A DNA stretch of 64,000 nt from Vibrio campbellii CAIM 519 = NBRC 15631 = ATCC 25920 (GCF_002163755.1 NZ_CP015864.1:1426001-1490000), one strand, 5' to 3'. Positions 33,436 to 42,536 are shown, counted from the first letter of the stretch. Program-made: numbers and translations. The notes: generated by a model not told the origin, from the letters alone.

Positions 33436-33855
33436 ATGGCAAACCAGCGCAACCCCATTGAAATCAAAGCCCTCGACCACGTGGTATTGAGAACGGATAA
33501 TCTCGATGCGATGCTCCGTTTCTATCGAGACCTATTGGGGTGTCCTATCGAGCGAGAGTTGCCCTACTTAGGACTGACGCAGTTACGTGCTGGCACAGCC
33601 ATCATTGATTTGGTGACGGTTGAGAGTGAACTCGGCAAGTTAGGCGGTAAATCGCCAAGCCAAGATGGCCGCAACCTCGACCATTTCTGCCTGCAAATTG
33701 CGCCTTTTGAAGAGTCTGAGTTACTTGAATATCTTCATCAACATAATGTCCATGTAGAAGAGTTTGCTGAACGATATGGTGCACAGGGCTTTGGTCGGTC
33801 TGTGTATTTAGAGGATCCAGAAGGCAATGTGGTCGAGCTTAAACCACAGAAATAA
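33436..33855 (+). CDS. VOC-family glyoxalase-like protein
   Basis: Vicinal-oxygen-chelate protein of 139 aa. Strand ALDHVVLRTDNLDAMLRFYRDLLG (His ligand) opens module one. Module two begins NLDHFCLQIAPF and ends SVYLEDPEGNVVELK. It is close to glyoxalase I-like and fosfomycin-resistance-like proteins, but lacks features that separate them. AAAGGAACACGTC precedes the ATG. It is monocistronic by position. Confidence 0.82.
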   Translation: MANQRNPIEIKALDHVVLRTDNLDAMLRFYRDLLGCPIERELPYLGLTQLRAGTAIIDLVTVESELGKLGGKSPSQDGRNLDHFCLQIAPFEESELLEYLHQHNVHVEEFAERYGAQGFGRSVYLEDPEGNVVELKPQK

Positions 33856-33984
33856 CTCGTTGCTATTCCTAACTTTATGTCCTCATTTTATCGACTAGAA
33901 ACGGCTTCCAATTAAACCTTTTCGCCATAGATTACGTATGTTTGTTTTTAAGCTTAAATAGACAACCTTGATTAGGAACACAAC

Positions 33985-34236
33985 ATGACACTCAGCGACG
34001 ACGCGCTATCCCGAATCATAGAAATGGCATGGGAAGACAGAACCCCGTTTGAAGCCATTGAGCATCAATTCGGCCTGAACGAAAATGGCGTTATCAGCCT
34101 GATGCGTCGCCACCTCAAACCTCGCAGTTTCAAGCTTTGGCGACAACGTGTATCTGGACGCAACACCAAGCACTTAAAACTGCGCTCACCAGACGTAAAC
34201 AGAGGCTATTGTCCAACGCAGTACAAACAACGTTGA
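33985..34236 (+). CDS. DUF2805 / TIGR03643-family protein
   Basis: An 83-aa basic protein. LSDDALSRIIEMAWEDRTPFEAIEHQFGL with MRRHLKPRSFKLWRQRVSGRNTKH is the whole signature of this family. The helix pattern suggests a homeodomain-like HTH, and the Arg/Lys-rich C-terminal half fits nucleic-acid binding, but no function is established. The ATG is preceded by TTAGGAACACAAC. Single gene. Confidence 0.85.
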   Translation: MTLSDDALSRIIEMAWEDRTPFEAIEHQFGLNENGVISLMRRHLKPRSFKLWRQRVSGRNTKHLKLRSPDVNRGYCPTQYKQR

Positions 34237-34312
34237 GCCTCTCGACAAAGTTATTAAACCCAATACTCCTCTGCCCACACCATCCGTATAAAGTACTGTC
34301 GAGCGTTAGCTA

Positions 34313-34415
34313 TTAAATGCTCACCATATAATCCTTCACTGCTTGCTGAACCTTCTTCATGTATAGCGTGAAGGGTGTAGGCTTGTTGAAGGGGTTTCTT
34401 CCAGCCACAGCTGAG
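34313..34415 (-). pseudogene. unidentified C-terminal gene remnant
   Basis: A minus-strand frame with no start reads VAGRNPFNKPTPFTLYMKK and continues to a TAA at 34313-34315. The run of plausible residues suggests the end of a lost gene, but no family is recognised. The rest of the gap 34237-34611 holds nothing else I can support. Confidence 0.25.
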
Positions 34416-34611
34416 ATGTTGCACCGTATGTATACACGTCCAGCTCTTACATTTATTGATTCTGTCTATATTTTTACCTAACTGTAATAGTCATTTACTT
34501 GTCGCCCTATTGTTTATATCCGAACAAATGACAATATATGAGGGCAACTCAAATAGAAATATTATTTATATTTTCTAGCCGAAAACCAGTCTAATTATAA
34601 AAGGAAAAAAG

Positions 34612-35004
34612 ATGACAACATTAACAAAAAAACCTGGTATTTATCTAATTAAATCAGGAACTCTTGATCTTAATGACCTAAGTAAATTACTTGAAGTGAA
34701 AGGATTAAAAAGTGACATGGCCGAAGTTTCTGTTACAAATAACAATGCACCCTTAACAATTGGACACTTCACCATGTCTCCAGGGGAAGAATTTGAGTAC
34801 TTTTATGATTCTGTAGAATATAAAGTCGTAACAAAAGGAAGAATAATAGTACGCGATGTTGAAGGCAATAAGTATGTTGCAGAAGTTGGTGACGTTATTC
34901 TATTCTCGGCGGAAGTAAAAGTAATATTTGATGGGGAAAGCAATGGCGAAGCCATCTACACTGCACACCGCAAGGCCGATGAAAACTTTTTACCAAAAAA
35001 ATAA
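34612..35004 (+). CDS. EutQ-like cupin protein
   Basis: A 130-aa single-domain cupin. GHFTMSPGEEFEYFYDSVEYKVVTKGRIIV is cupin motif 1-like, and NKYVAEVGDVILFSAEVKVIF is motif 2-like. The usual HxH metal ligands of motif 1 are absent, as in EutQ-type cupins, so metal binding is doubtful. AAAGGAAAAAAG precedes the ATG. It is 67 bp before a secreted HbpS/GlcG-like gene on the same strand, likely co-transcribed. AT-rich. Confidence 0.65.
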   Translation: MTTLTKKPGIYLIKSGTLDLNDLSKLLEVKGLKSDMAEVSVTNNNAPLTIGHFTMSPGEEFEYFYDSVEYKVVTKGRIIVRDVEGNKYVAEVGDVILFSAEVKVIFDGESNGEAIYTAHRKADENFLPKK

Positions 35005-35071
35005 CCTCAAATTAATTTAAAATTAAATATTCTCACCTAAAGTATTTTCAGAAATAAATCAAAGGATGATA

Positions 35072-35815
35072 ATGAACAAGATTTTATTTACATTTTTATT
35101 ATCTAGCTCAGCACTGCATGCGCAAGCTAGTACATGTGATCACTTACCAACCCACCATGATCTAACTAAAGCCCTAAAAAGTGTGGTCGCTACTACGAGC
35201 AATGAGGAAAATGGAGGCTTAGAGTTAAATATGTGGGGCACCATTGTGGCAAGGGACGGCACCGTATGTGTCGTGGCTAAAACTGGCGGGAGCTTTGGTG
35301 AACAGTGGCCAGGTAGTCGCGTAATATCGGCGCAAAAAGCAAATACAGCGAATGCGTTTAGCTTACCAGAACTATCACTCTCCACCGCTAACTTATGGAA
35401 AGCAACGCAACCGGGAGGTAGTTTATTTGGGTTACAATTCAGTAATCCTGTTAATTCTGAGTTAGCATTCAAAGGGCACTCTAAAAACTTTGGCCAACAT
35501 AATGACCCAATGATAAACCATAGGATTGGGGGCATAAATGTATTCGGCGGAGGGTTAGCTCTTTATAATGAACAAGGTGAAATTGTCGGTGGTTTAGGTG
35601 TGAGCGGTGACACATCATGTGCCGATCATAATATCGCTTGGAAAACTCGCAACGCTCTTAAATTAGACTTTGTTCCAAAGGGTATTTCTGAAACCGGTGA
35701 TGATAACATTATCTATGATAATAATAATGGGTTCTCTCATGTCAATTGTGGGAATGGTGAGCAAGATATAGCTAAAAATCTACCGAATAGCTTCCCTATA
35801 TCTAAGATAAAGTAA
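35072..35815 (+). CDS. secreted GlcG/HbpS-like protein
   Basis: Protein of about 247 aa with a signal peptide (MNKILFTFLLSSSALHAQAS), exported to the periplasm or beyond. The body resembles GlcG/HbpS (DUF336). It has VVARDGTVCVVAKTG, SRVISAQKANTANAF and, near the end, GGLALYNEQGEIVGGLGVSGDTSCADHNIAW. HbpS proteins bind haem or aquo-cobalamin; whether this one does is unknown. The start at 35072 is chosen because AAAGGA is six bases upstream. Cysteines near both ends may form disulfides. Confidence 0.75.
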   Translation: MNKILFTFLLSSSALHAQASTCDHLPTHHDLTKALKSVVATTSNEENGGLELNMWGTIVARDGTVCVVAKTGGSFGEQWPGSRVISAQKANTANAFSLPELSLSTANLWKATQPGGSLFGLQFSNPVNSELAFKGHSKNFGQHNDPMINHRIGGINVFGGGLALYNEQGEIVGGLGVSGDTSCADHNIAWKTRNALKLDFVPKGISETGDDNIIYDNNNGFSHVNCGNGEQDIAKNLPNSFPISKIK

Positions 35816-35835
35816 ATAGTATAAACATGAAAGCT

Positions 35836-35870
35836 AAGCCTGGGAATAATTTACCCATCCCAGGCTTTAT
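35836..35870 (+). terminator. rho-independent terminator
   Basis: AAGCCTGGGA / TCCCAGGCTT perfect stem followed by TATCTATT, 20 bp after the HbpS-like gene. Confidence 0.85.
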
Positions 35871-36061
35871 CTATTAATGATTTATAGAACTCATCCCTTT
35901 ATTTTCCTCATTCTTTGAGCAAATTTAATAATCGTATTTTATCTCATACCCTCACTCCTAATAAAGAGTATTATGTTAGAGATAGTAAAACCAGTAGAGC
36001 TTGATATAAAGATCAAGAAAGTTGGTTAAATTAACTGAGGTATTATTGAAGCGCCGTCATA

Positions 36062-37195
36062 TTATACCCGTATTTTTCTAGCTTGCTCACATAATTTATG
36101 GGCTTGCCACCAAGGCTTATTTTTATATTCTTTTGCCACGTAAAAACTCTCTCCTGCCATCGGGGTTATCAGCTCAATGTGATCAGCTTGGCAATGTTCA
36201 ATCAAGTCCTCAATGGGCTCATCCCATTTGTGCGTAAACAACTCATACGTTGCCCAGTGCACAGGTAGCAACTTCTTCGCTTGCAGATCTTTGAATGCTC
36301 GTACCGTGTGATGCGCTTGCATGTGTCCCCAGTTCTCAACCGGATAACCTTGGTTGCCTTTCACATCTGCCGCGACTTCCAAACAGGCAATATCAATCGG
36401 GCCGCAACGCTCAGCGATTTGCGTAAAGTGACTATCGTACGCACTGTCGCCGCTGAAATAGAGGTTCTCTTGCTGCCCTTTTACCACCCAAGATGCCCAT
36501 AAGGTCGAATTCTTATCCAGATAATTACGCCCTGAGTTGTGATTGGCTGGCGTGCAAATCAGCTCGACGTTGGCGTAATGAACGCTCTCCCACCAATCAA
36601 ATTCCACCACGTTATCAGGTCTAACGCCCCAACGAATCAGATGCTTACCGACACCGAGTGGCACGTAAAATGTTACGGATTTATCAGAATAGTAACGTAT
36701 GGTCGAAGCTTCGAGGTGATCGTAATGATCATGAGAGATCACGATGACATCCGGAATCGGCAAGCTATCGCGTACGGCTGTATTGGGGATATTGCGCTCA
36801 AACCATGCCTTAGCAATCAACGGCGACGCATAGTCGAATACAGGGTCAGTCAGAATGCGCACGCCATCGGTCTCAATCATCAAAGTGGAATGCCCGAGCC
36901 AAGTGACTCGCATCGCTTGCTGTCGCTGCTCAAACCGCGTCGGCTCTATCGATGAATAAGGCAACTGGTTATCGGGACTGAGCGGCGAACGTCCGCCCAT
37001 GTAGGCCCAGCACACTTGCCAAAAAGACTGAGGGCTTGGCACATTTGGCATCTTGTCTTTGACGCGTCCATGTTCAAATTGAGCTGAGTGGTGAATGCGA
37101 TGCGCCAACTGCGCGTAGTAAGTGCGAGGAGTAATCAGTGATTGCGTTGCGCGCTCACGAGCCAAGTACGTGTTTTTAAGTGTCGTTTCAGACAT
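36062..37195 (-). CDS. MBL-fold hydrolase (NAPE-PLD / UlaG-like)
   Basis: Metallo-beta-lactamase-fold hydrolase of 377 aa. The dinuclear zinc motif is VISHDHYDHLEAST (HxHxDH form, about residues 152-165). WLGHSTLMIETDGVRILTDPVF precedes it, as in UlaG/NAPE-PLD relatives. Later ligands are in TPANHNSG, YFSGDSAYDSH and LPVHWATYEL. A long N-terminal extension of about 90 residues is as seen in outer-membrane or lipid-associated members. No signal peptide. The substrate may be a phosphodiester or N-acyl lipid, which is family-level inference. Confidence 0.8.
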   Translation of the reverse strand: MSETTLKNTYLARERATQSLITPRTYYAQLAHRIHHSAQFEHGRVKDKMPNVPSPQSFWQVCWAYMGGRSPLSPDNQLPYSSIEPTRFEQRQQAMRVTWLGHSTLMIETDGVRILTDPVFDYASPLIAKAWFERNIPNTAVRDSLPIPDVIVISHDHYDHLEASTIRYYSDKSVTFYVPLGVGKHLIRWGVRPDNVVEFDWWESVHYANVELICTPANHNSGRNYLDKNSTLWASWVVKGQQENLYFSGDSAYDSHFTQIAERCGPIDIACLEVAADVKGNQGYPVENWGHMQAHHTVRAFKDLQAKKLLPVHWATYELFTHKWDEPIEDLIEHCQADHIELITPMAGESFYVAKEYKNKPWWQAHKLCEQARKIRV

Positions 37196-37351
37196 GTCCT
37201 ATCTACGTCTTGTTCAATAAACTATGGTTTTAGTTAAGCCTGCTTGTATGTCTTTTTCATGACCAAAATAGGGCGTAAGATGAAGATTAAGTTTCAGAGA
37301 AGTATTTCTGTCCTTATCGGTCTTGATAAGGAAGAGAGAAGGAGAAAAGTT

Positions 37352-37597
37352 ATGGTGACCTGCAGCCAATACGATTTTATTGAAATCGCTTGTATGTTTA
37401 ATCTGCCCGTGGAGATCACCCTCAAAAACGGTGAGAAACATCAAGGCAGCGCATTTGATACAGGCTATGATATTGAACGACAAGAGTGCTTGTTTTTGGA
37501 TATCGATGGCGAGCACATTTCGTTCCCAACCGAACAATTGATTGCAATGAAAGCACTCAAAGACAACCCGCATTTCAGTGAAGTGACCTTCAGTTAA
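37352..37597 (+). CDS. rof: Rof-type Rho-binding antiterminator
   Basis: An 81-aa protein resembling Rof/YaeO, which binds Rho and blocks termination. Landmarks are CSQYDFIEIACMFNLPVEITLKNGE, corresponding to the E. coli CDDYDNLELACQHHLMLTLELKDGE segment, and the closing EHISFPTEQLIAM strand. The start at 37352 is selected by the GGAG site eight bases upstream and the family N-terminus; an in-frame ATG 36 codons earlier would add a foreign extension. Monocistronic with a strong terminator. Confidence 0.8.
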   Translation: MVTCSQYDFIEIACMFNLPVEITLKNGEKHQGSAFDTGYDIERQECLFLDIDGEHISFPTEQLIAMKALKDNPHFSEVTFS

Positions 37598-37628
37598 TTA
37601 CTCGAAAAGCGATATAAGAGTCAGAGGC

Positions 37629-37670
37629 AAAAAAGCGCCCTTAACTGGCTGAGTTAAGGGCGCTTTTGTT
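37629..37670. terminator. bidirectional rho-independent terminator
   Basis: A 16-bp perfect stem (AAAAGCGCCCTTAACT and complement) with a 5-base loop, between convergent rof and emrB genes. Confidence 0.92.
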
Positions 37671-37683
37671 TGGCTTTAGAGAT

Positions 37684-39171
37684 TTACCTTGAGCGGATAA
37701 ATATCAGCATCGGCATCATGATAACGAACATCACCCCGACCAACTGGAAGGTGTGCACAAAGGCCAGCATTTGCGATTGCTGATGGAGCATATTCTGGTA
37801 TTGCTCCAATGCCGCAGGATCGGTAATCGACAATCCCTGCTTCGCAGCCCAGTCATGCAGCACTGGGTTATAAGGGTTGAAGCCTTCTCCCAAAGCATGC
37901 CATTGCTGTTGGCTGTCACGGTATTGGTATGTAGTCGCAATCGAGATACCAAACGAACTACCAATGGTGCGGAATAGGTTAAAAATACTCGCCCCCGCCA
38001 CCGACTGCTCTTTTGGCAATGTCATGTACGCTAGTGTCGATAAGGTCGAGAAGGTCAAACCCAAGCCCATACCTTGAATCATACTTGGCATCACGATCCA
38101 GAAGGTATCGATTTCCATGGAGTACAAGGTCATGAGGTAACTACCAATACCGATACAGGTTAGGCCAAAGACAATCTTCAACCTTGGATCGAATTGTGGG
38201 TTAATCACAATCACCAATATCAGCATACACGCAGACGCCAAGCCCCGCGGTGCCATTAACATACCCGTGGTGGACACTGGGTAGTTCAATAAGCTTTCGA
38301 GCAACATTGGTTGTTGAGTGGTCAAGCCGAACATGGCCATCGACACCACTGCCATCATTAAGGACGAGACCATGAGGTTTTTGTCCTTGAGGAGCCACAG
38401 AGGTGCAATGGGGCTCTTGGTCTTCCAGCTGCGGTAGATCCACATGATTAAGCCCATGATCGCCAGCAGCACTGCGGTTTGGATAATGCGAGAGTTGAAC
38501 CAGTCTTCGTCGTTACCCTTGTCGAGTACGAACTGCAACGCACCGACCCCGAGGGCCATATAGCCAATGATCCACCAGTCGAAGTTTGGTTTGGATTTGT
38601 TGCTAATGTGGATGTAGCGATAAATCAGCGCAGCACACACCAAGCCAAATGGCAAGTTGACGTAGAAGATCCAACGCCAATTGATGTTGTCAGTAATCAC
38701 ACCGCCTACTACTGGGCCTAAGATAGGACCAAGCAAGATACCGATGGAGAAGATAGCCATCGCCTTGCCTTTTTGCTCGGAAGGGTAAATCTGAACCAGT
38801 GTCGATTGCGCCAGTGGAATAACCGAAGCACCAAACGCACCTTGGATAATACGGAACACCACCATCTCTTCGAGTGAACCCGCTTGTCCACAGAAAGCAC
38901 TGGCAATCACAAAGCCGATGACCGCCACCAGCATGACTTTGCGCTCACCAAATCGCGATACCCAGAAACTGGTCATCGGGATGAAGATTGCCTCAGCCAT
39001 GCTGTAGCCAGTTAGCACCCAAGTGATTTGGTCTGCCGTTGCGCCCAATGCGCCCATCATGTGTGAAAGCGACACGTTAGCAACGGTCATGTCTATCAGC
39101 ACCATGATGGCCGAAAGCATCACGGCGACGGTGGCTATTCCCCGTTTGTCGGCCGTAATCTCGTTACTCAT
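37684..39171 (-). CDS. emrB: EmrB-type DHA2 multidrug efflux permease
   Basis: Fourteen-helix MFS drug:H+ antiporter (495 aa). The N-terminus has VMLSAIMVLIDMTVANVSL (helix 1, motif D1), followed by FWVSRFGERKVML (motif A) and GAFGASVIPLAQSTLVQIYP. Motif C is seen in GILLGPILGPVVGG. It works with the EmrA adaptor and an outer-membrane TolC to expel hydrophobic compounds. Its ATG overlaps the emrA stop by 4 bp. No local regulator is found, so control is from elsewhere. Confidence 0.88.
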   Translation of the reverse strand: MSNEITADKRGIATVAVMLSAIMVLIDMTVANVSLSHMMGALGATADQITWVLTGYSMAEAIFIPMTSFWVSRFGERKVMLVAVIGFVIASAFCGQAGSLEEMVVFRIIQGAFGASVIPLAQSTLVQIYPSEQKGKAMAIFSIGILLGPILGPVVGGVITDNINWRWIFYVNLPFGLVCAALIYRYIHISNKSKPNFDWWIIGYMALGVGALQFVLDKGNDEDWFNSRIIQTAVLLAIMGLIMWIYRSWKTKSPIAPLWLLKDKNLMVSSLMMAVVSMAMFGLTTQQPMLLESLLNYPVSTTGMLMAPRGLASACMLILVIVINPQFDPRLKIVFGLTCIGIGSYLMTLYSMEIDTFWIVMPSMIQGMGLGLTFSTLSTLAYMTLPKEQSVAGASIFNLFRTIGSSFGISIATTYQYRDSQQQWHALGEGFNPYNPVLHDWAAKQGLSITDPAALEQYQNMLHQQSQMLAFVHTFQLVGVMFVIMMPMLIFIRSR

Positions 39172-40193
39172 TGTGCGTTACTTTTCAGATCAACAGTCAC
39201 TTCAGAACTTGCACCCACACGCAATTGTGGCGCACCTTCAGGTACTTCCAGCGTCAAACGCACAGGGAAACGTTGCTTAATTTTCACCCAGTTACCAGTT
39301 GCATTTTCTGGTGGCATCAAAGAGAAAGAGGTACCACTTGCTGGCGACAGTTCTTCCACTTTCGCATCCCACACTACGTCTGGGTACATATCGATCACGA
39401 CTTCAGCGTGCATGCCTGCTTTGATGTGCGTTAGGTCCGTTTCTTTAAAGTTTGCGCGTACCCAGTAGCTGTCTTTCACAATCACAGGGAACAGAGTTTG
39501 GCCAATGCCGACAACAGAGCCAGTATGTGTGTTGATTTCACCAGCGATACCATCAACAGGAGAAGTGATGTCAGTGTAGCTAAGGTTCAGTTCCGCTTGT
39601 GCAAGTTGCGCCGCTGCTTGCTGAACAACCGCTGCTTCTGCACCTTCTTCACCGCGGTTCGCGATCGCTTTTTCAACCGTTGCACGTGCTTGTTCTAAAC
39701 TCGCTTGAGCGTTCGCGAGTTTGTTCTTCGCGGTATCCAAATCTTGGTCAGACGCTAATTTGCGTTTCACTAGCGAGTTAGTACGTTTGTACTCCAACTG
39801 CGCTTCGGTAAGGTTCGAGCGTGCAGCATCCAATCCCGCCACCGCTTCGGTCACTTGCTTGTCGGCTACGTCGTGCTGTTGCACCGCCAATTGATAAGCC
39901 GCTTTCGCTTGTTTAACTGCGAGCAGGTAAGGGCGAGAATCAATCTTTAATAGCAGGTCGCCTTTGTTCACCACTTGAAAATCTTTGGCTTCTACCGAGA
40001 TCACTTGGCCTTGAACCTGAGGAGCGACAGACAGGATTTTAGCTCTTACGTAGGCGTCTTCCGTACTTGGGTGACTGTCAGAGTATTGCCAAGACCAGTA
40101 CATCGCACCGAAGGCGATAACACAAACGAGAAGGAAAAGGATTTTGGTCAGTTTGGATTTCGAAGTGGATTTCTTCGCGATATCGTCGCTCAT
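39168..40193 (-). CDS. emrA: EmrA-type HlyD membrane fusion protein
   Basis: Periplasmic adaptor of the HlyD/EmrA family (341 aa). It has one N-terminal membrane helix (ILFLLVCVIAFGAMYWSW) and the lipoyl half-motif DAYVRAKILSVAPQVQGQVISVEAKDFQVVNKGDLL. A long alpha-hairpin rich in Ala, Gln and Lys spans about residues 95-205. The second lipoyl half is NLSYTDITSPVDGIAGEINTHTGSVVGIGQ, followed by a beta-barrel. It connects EmrB to TolC. First gene of the emrAB operon. Confidence 0.88.
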   Translation of the reverse strand: MSDDIAKKSTSKSKLTKILFLLVCVIAFGAMYWSWQYSDSHPSTEDAYVRAKILSVAPQVQGQVISVEAKDFQVVNKGDLLLKIDSRPYLLAVKQAKAAYQLAVQQHDVADKQVTEAVAGLDAARSNLTEAQLEYKRTNSLVKRKLASDQDLDTAKNKLANAQASLEQARATVEKAIANRGEEGAEAAVVQQAAAQLAQAELNLSYTDITSPVDGIAGEINTHTGSVVGIGQTLFPVIVKDSYWVRANFKETDLTHIKAGMHAEVVIDMYPDVVWDAKVEELSPASGTSFSLMPPENATGNWVKIKQRFPVRLTLEVPEGAPQLRVGASSEVTVDLKSNAQ

Positions 40194-40409
40194 TTATATT
40201 GTCCAAGTGTTCAATTATGTGATTAGTGTAGGATTTTTCAGCTTCCGAACAACAAGACGATCTGAAAGGTTAAGTTTCGATTTTAAGCGTTGATCATTTG
40301 CTCAAATGATGCGCAAAGATATTCACTCTCCAATCGTGCATAAAGTATAGAAGAGAGAAACCCAATGGGGTGTGATAGACAGAGTAGAAATGGTTCAGTA
40401 ATAACAGAC

Positions 40410-40444
40410 AAAAAAAGAGGGGCAATCCCCGCAACTGCCCCTAA
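40410..40444 (-). terminator. terminator of ompW
   Basis: On the minus strand AGGGGCA pairs with TGCCCCT, with a run of Ts after it, 45 bp after the ompW stop. Confidence 0.8.
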
Positions 40445-40488
40445 AAGTCATGCCAATAATCTTATTGTTCTTTTACTACTGCTTTTAC

Positions 40489-41133
40489 TTAGAACTTGTA
40501 ACCGCCGCTGATCATGAATACCCAAGGGTTGATTTCAACGTCCGTTTTTTGTTTCGCGCCACCCGCTTTGTAGGTCGCTTTTGTCTCAATGTTTGCGTAC
40601 CACGCCGATGCGTTTAGGAACCATTTATCGTTGATCATGTAGTCCACACCAACGTTTGCAGCTAGACCGAACGAATCATCCAATTTCAGATCAGAAAGTC
40701 CCGCACCTTTACCTGTACTGTTAAAGCCTTCATCGAAGAAGATGGTGTAGTTTAGACCAGCACCCACGTACGGGCGGAATTTGCTTTGTGAGTCACCAAA
40801 ATAGTATTGAACCATTACTGTAGGTGGCAAGTGTTTGGTCTCACCGATATCACCAAGACCAAGTAGGTCAGTCGAAATATCATGGCTAAATGGTGTTGCA
40901 GCTAGAACCTCTAAGCTGATGTTGTCGGTGAACATGTAACCAAACGTCAAACCCAGCTGGGTGTTTGAATCCACTTTAAGCTCTTCTTGAGAGCCCAAGA
41001 TCTTGTCACTGCTGTCGTTTGGTACAACCGATGCCGCACCAACACGTAGAATAAAGTCACCTTCACTGTGAGCGAAAACACTTGGAGACACTAACGCGGC
41101 AACCACTGCTAAACTGCTGATTGTTTTTTTCAT
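40489..41133 (-). CDS. ompW: OmpW-family outer-membrane beta-barrel
   Basis: Eight-stranded outer-membrane porin (214 aa), with signal peptide MKKTISSLAVVAALVSPSVFA and mature start HSEGDFILRVGAASVVPND. Family landmarks are the strand LGLTFGYMFTDNISLEVLAATPFSHDI, PPTVMVQYYFGDS, RPYVGAGLNYTIFF and the C-terminal aromatic residue (YKF). OmpW forms a hydrophobic channel for small nonpolar molecules and is often tuned by oxygen and salt. AAAGGAAATAACA precedes the ATG. Single gene. Confidence 0.92.
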   Translation of the reverse strand: MKKTISSLAVVAALVSPSVFAHSEGDFILRVGAASVVPNDSSDKILGSQEELKVDSNTQLGLTFGYMFTDNISLEVLAATPFSHDISTDLLGLGDIGETKHLPPTVMVQYYFGDSQSKFRPYVGAGLNYTIFFDEGFNSTGKGAGLSDLKLDDSFGLAANVGVDYMINDKWFLNASAWYANIETKATYKAGGAKQKTDVEINPWVFMISGGYKF

Positions 41134-41427
41134 TGTTATTTCCTTTGTAGGGCTTAATAGTTCTTATATTCTTGAGCTGCGCGCAATCTAGCACATAGAA
41201 ACCCTACTATTTTGATGGAAATCAATTTGTGAAAAATATAGCTTTTTCGTATATAAAAACGCCATTTTGATCAACAAATTATGCAAATAGGACACAATCC
41301 TGTAATGCAAACTGTGCGTGTGAGAAGCATGCGTCGCAGTTCTCATTCCGCCTCCTCTGTACGCCTCTGCATTCAACAAAACTTTTTTCTCGATATGTGC
41401 GGATTATTTTCAAAAAATACCCACTTT

Positions 41428-41461
41428 AAATCGCCAATTTGACCTCTTAAATTGGCGATTT
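41428..41461. other. 13-bp perfect inverted repeat upstream of qnr
   Basis: AAATCGCCAATTT and its exact complement are separated by 8 bases in the 432-bp gap 41134-41565. On the plus strand it is followed by TCGGCC, on the minus strand by AAAGTGGG, so it is not a classical terminator. It may be an operator or a leader hairpin for qnr, about 105 bp before its start. The rest of the gap shows no gene. Confidence 0.4.
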
Positions 41462-41565
41462 TCGGCCTTTGTAAGCCACTGAAATACAACAAGTTATATT
41501 TCTGGAAAATCAGTCACTTAGGGTGTTAGTCTGCTTCCAACCGAACAAAGAAAAGATAAAAAGCC

Positions 41566-42216
41566 ATGATTAAGACCGATCTCACTTTCGAACAGGAAGA
41601 CTTTTCTCACCAAGATTTGCAAAACGCCACCTTTGAAAACTGCCGCTTTTATCAGTGCAATTTCGACCATGCCGATCTGAGTGATGCAAAGTTTATTGAT
41701 TGCCGCTTTATCCAATCGAGCGACATAGAAGGCTGCAGTTTCCGTTATGCAAAACTCAAAGACGCCAGCTTTAATAACTGCATGTTGGCCATGTCTCAGT
41801 TCAATGGTGCAGACTGCGTCGGCATCGAACTGCGCAAGTGTGATTTGAAAGGCGCAAACTTTCAAAGTGCCAACTTTGCTAATCGCGTCAGCAATACGGT
41901 TTTCTTTTGTATCGCCTACATCACTGGCTGCAACTTGGCTTACACCAACTTTGAGCGTGCATTAATCGAGAAATGCGACCTGTTTGAGAACCGATGGAGC
42001 GGCGCCAATCTGATGGGCGCAAGCTTTAAAGGCTCAGACTTATCCAGAGGTGAATTCAGCAAAGAACAATGGGGCAGCTTTAATATAGAAGAGAGCGACC
42101 TTACCCACGTCGACTTAGAAGGCTTGGACATTCGCCGCGTCTCTTTATACGGTGTTAAGATCTGCGACTGGCAGCAAGAACAACTGCTCGCACCATTTGG
42201 ATTGATCGTTATTTAG
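41566..42216 (+). CDS. qnr: Qnr-type pentapeptide repeat protein
   Basis: Right-handed quadrilateral beta-helix protein (216 aa) of the chromosomal Vibrio Qnr group. It mimics DNA and shields gyrase/topoisomerase IV from quinolones. Pentapeptide repeats A(D/N)LxX run throughout (ATFENCRFYQCNFDHADL and on), interrupted by the characteristic loops. Gly56 lies between the two repeat blocks, and Cys115 is the wild-type residue (a C115Y change in VPA0095 is reported to raise resistance). Length 216-218 is standard. A cupin gene starts 9 bp after its stop. The V. parahaemolyticus-like identity is from memory. Confidence 0.9.
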   Translation: MIKTDLTFEQEDFSHQDLQNATFENCRFYQCNFDHADLSDAKFIDCRFIQSSDIEGCSFRYAKLKDASFNNCMLAMSQFNGADCVGIELRKCDLKGANFQSANFANRVSNTVFFCIAYITGCNLAYTNFERALIEKCDLFENRWSGANLMGASFKGSDLSRGEFSKEQWGSFNIEESDLTHVDLEGLDIRRVSLYGVKICDWQQEQLLAPFGLIVI

Positions 42217-42224
42217 GAAGCATT

Positions 42225-42536
42225 ATGAATCTGTTTAAAGACCTACCCAGTGATCTGAGTGAAGAAGTGTTCGAAGATTTACTCACGCATAAACAGCTGC
42301 GTATCGAGCGCATCGTCTCGAAGGGACAAACCACGCCAGAGGGTGAATGGTACGATCAAGAAGAACATGAATGGGTATTGGTTCTACAAGGCGCAGGCGA
42401 ACTGACTTATGAAGATGGTTCTGTAAAACGTTTAGAGACGGGCGATCACCTCAACATTCCTGTACATACCAAGCATCGCGTGAGCTGGACTGATCCCGAG
42501 CAAGAAACCATTTGGCTGGCGGTTTTTTACAGTTAG
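42225..42536 (+). CDS. cupin-domain protein
   Basis: A 103-aa cupin. IVSKGQTTPEGEWYDQEEHEWVLVLQGAGELTYEDG contains motif 1 with Glu and His ligand candidates (EEHEW). RLETGDHLNIPVHTKHRVSW is motif 2 (HTKHR). The fold probably binds one metal. The function is unknown. GGAAGCATT precedes the ATG, 9 bp after qnr, so it is translated from the same message. Confidence 0.78.
   Translation: MNLFKDLPSDLSEEVFEDLLTHKQLRIERIVSKGQTTPEGEWYDQEEHEWVLVLQGAGELTYEDGSVKRLETGDHLNIPVHTKHRVSWTDPEQETIWLAVFYS

Noticed and set aside
41265..41285. Possible FNR/CRP site upstream of ompW (TTGATCAACAAATT)
   Set aside because: Only one good half-site and the spacing is wrong for FNR; not strong enough to list.
41188..41379. 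63-codon frame upstream of ompW
   Set aside because: No ribosome site and no recognisable pattern; the region is better seen as the ompW promoter.
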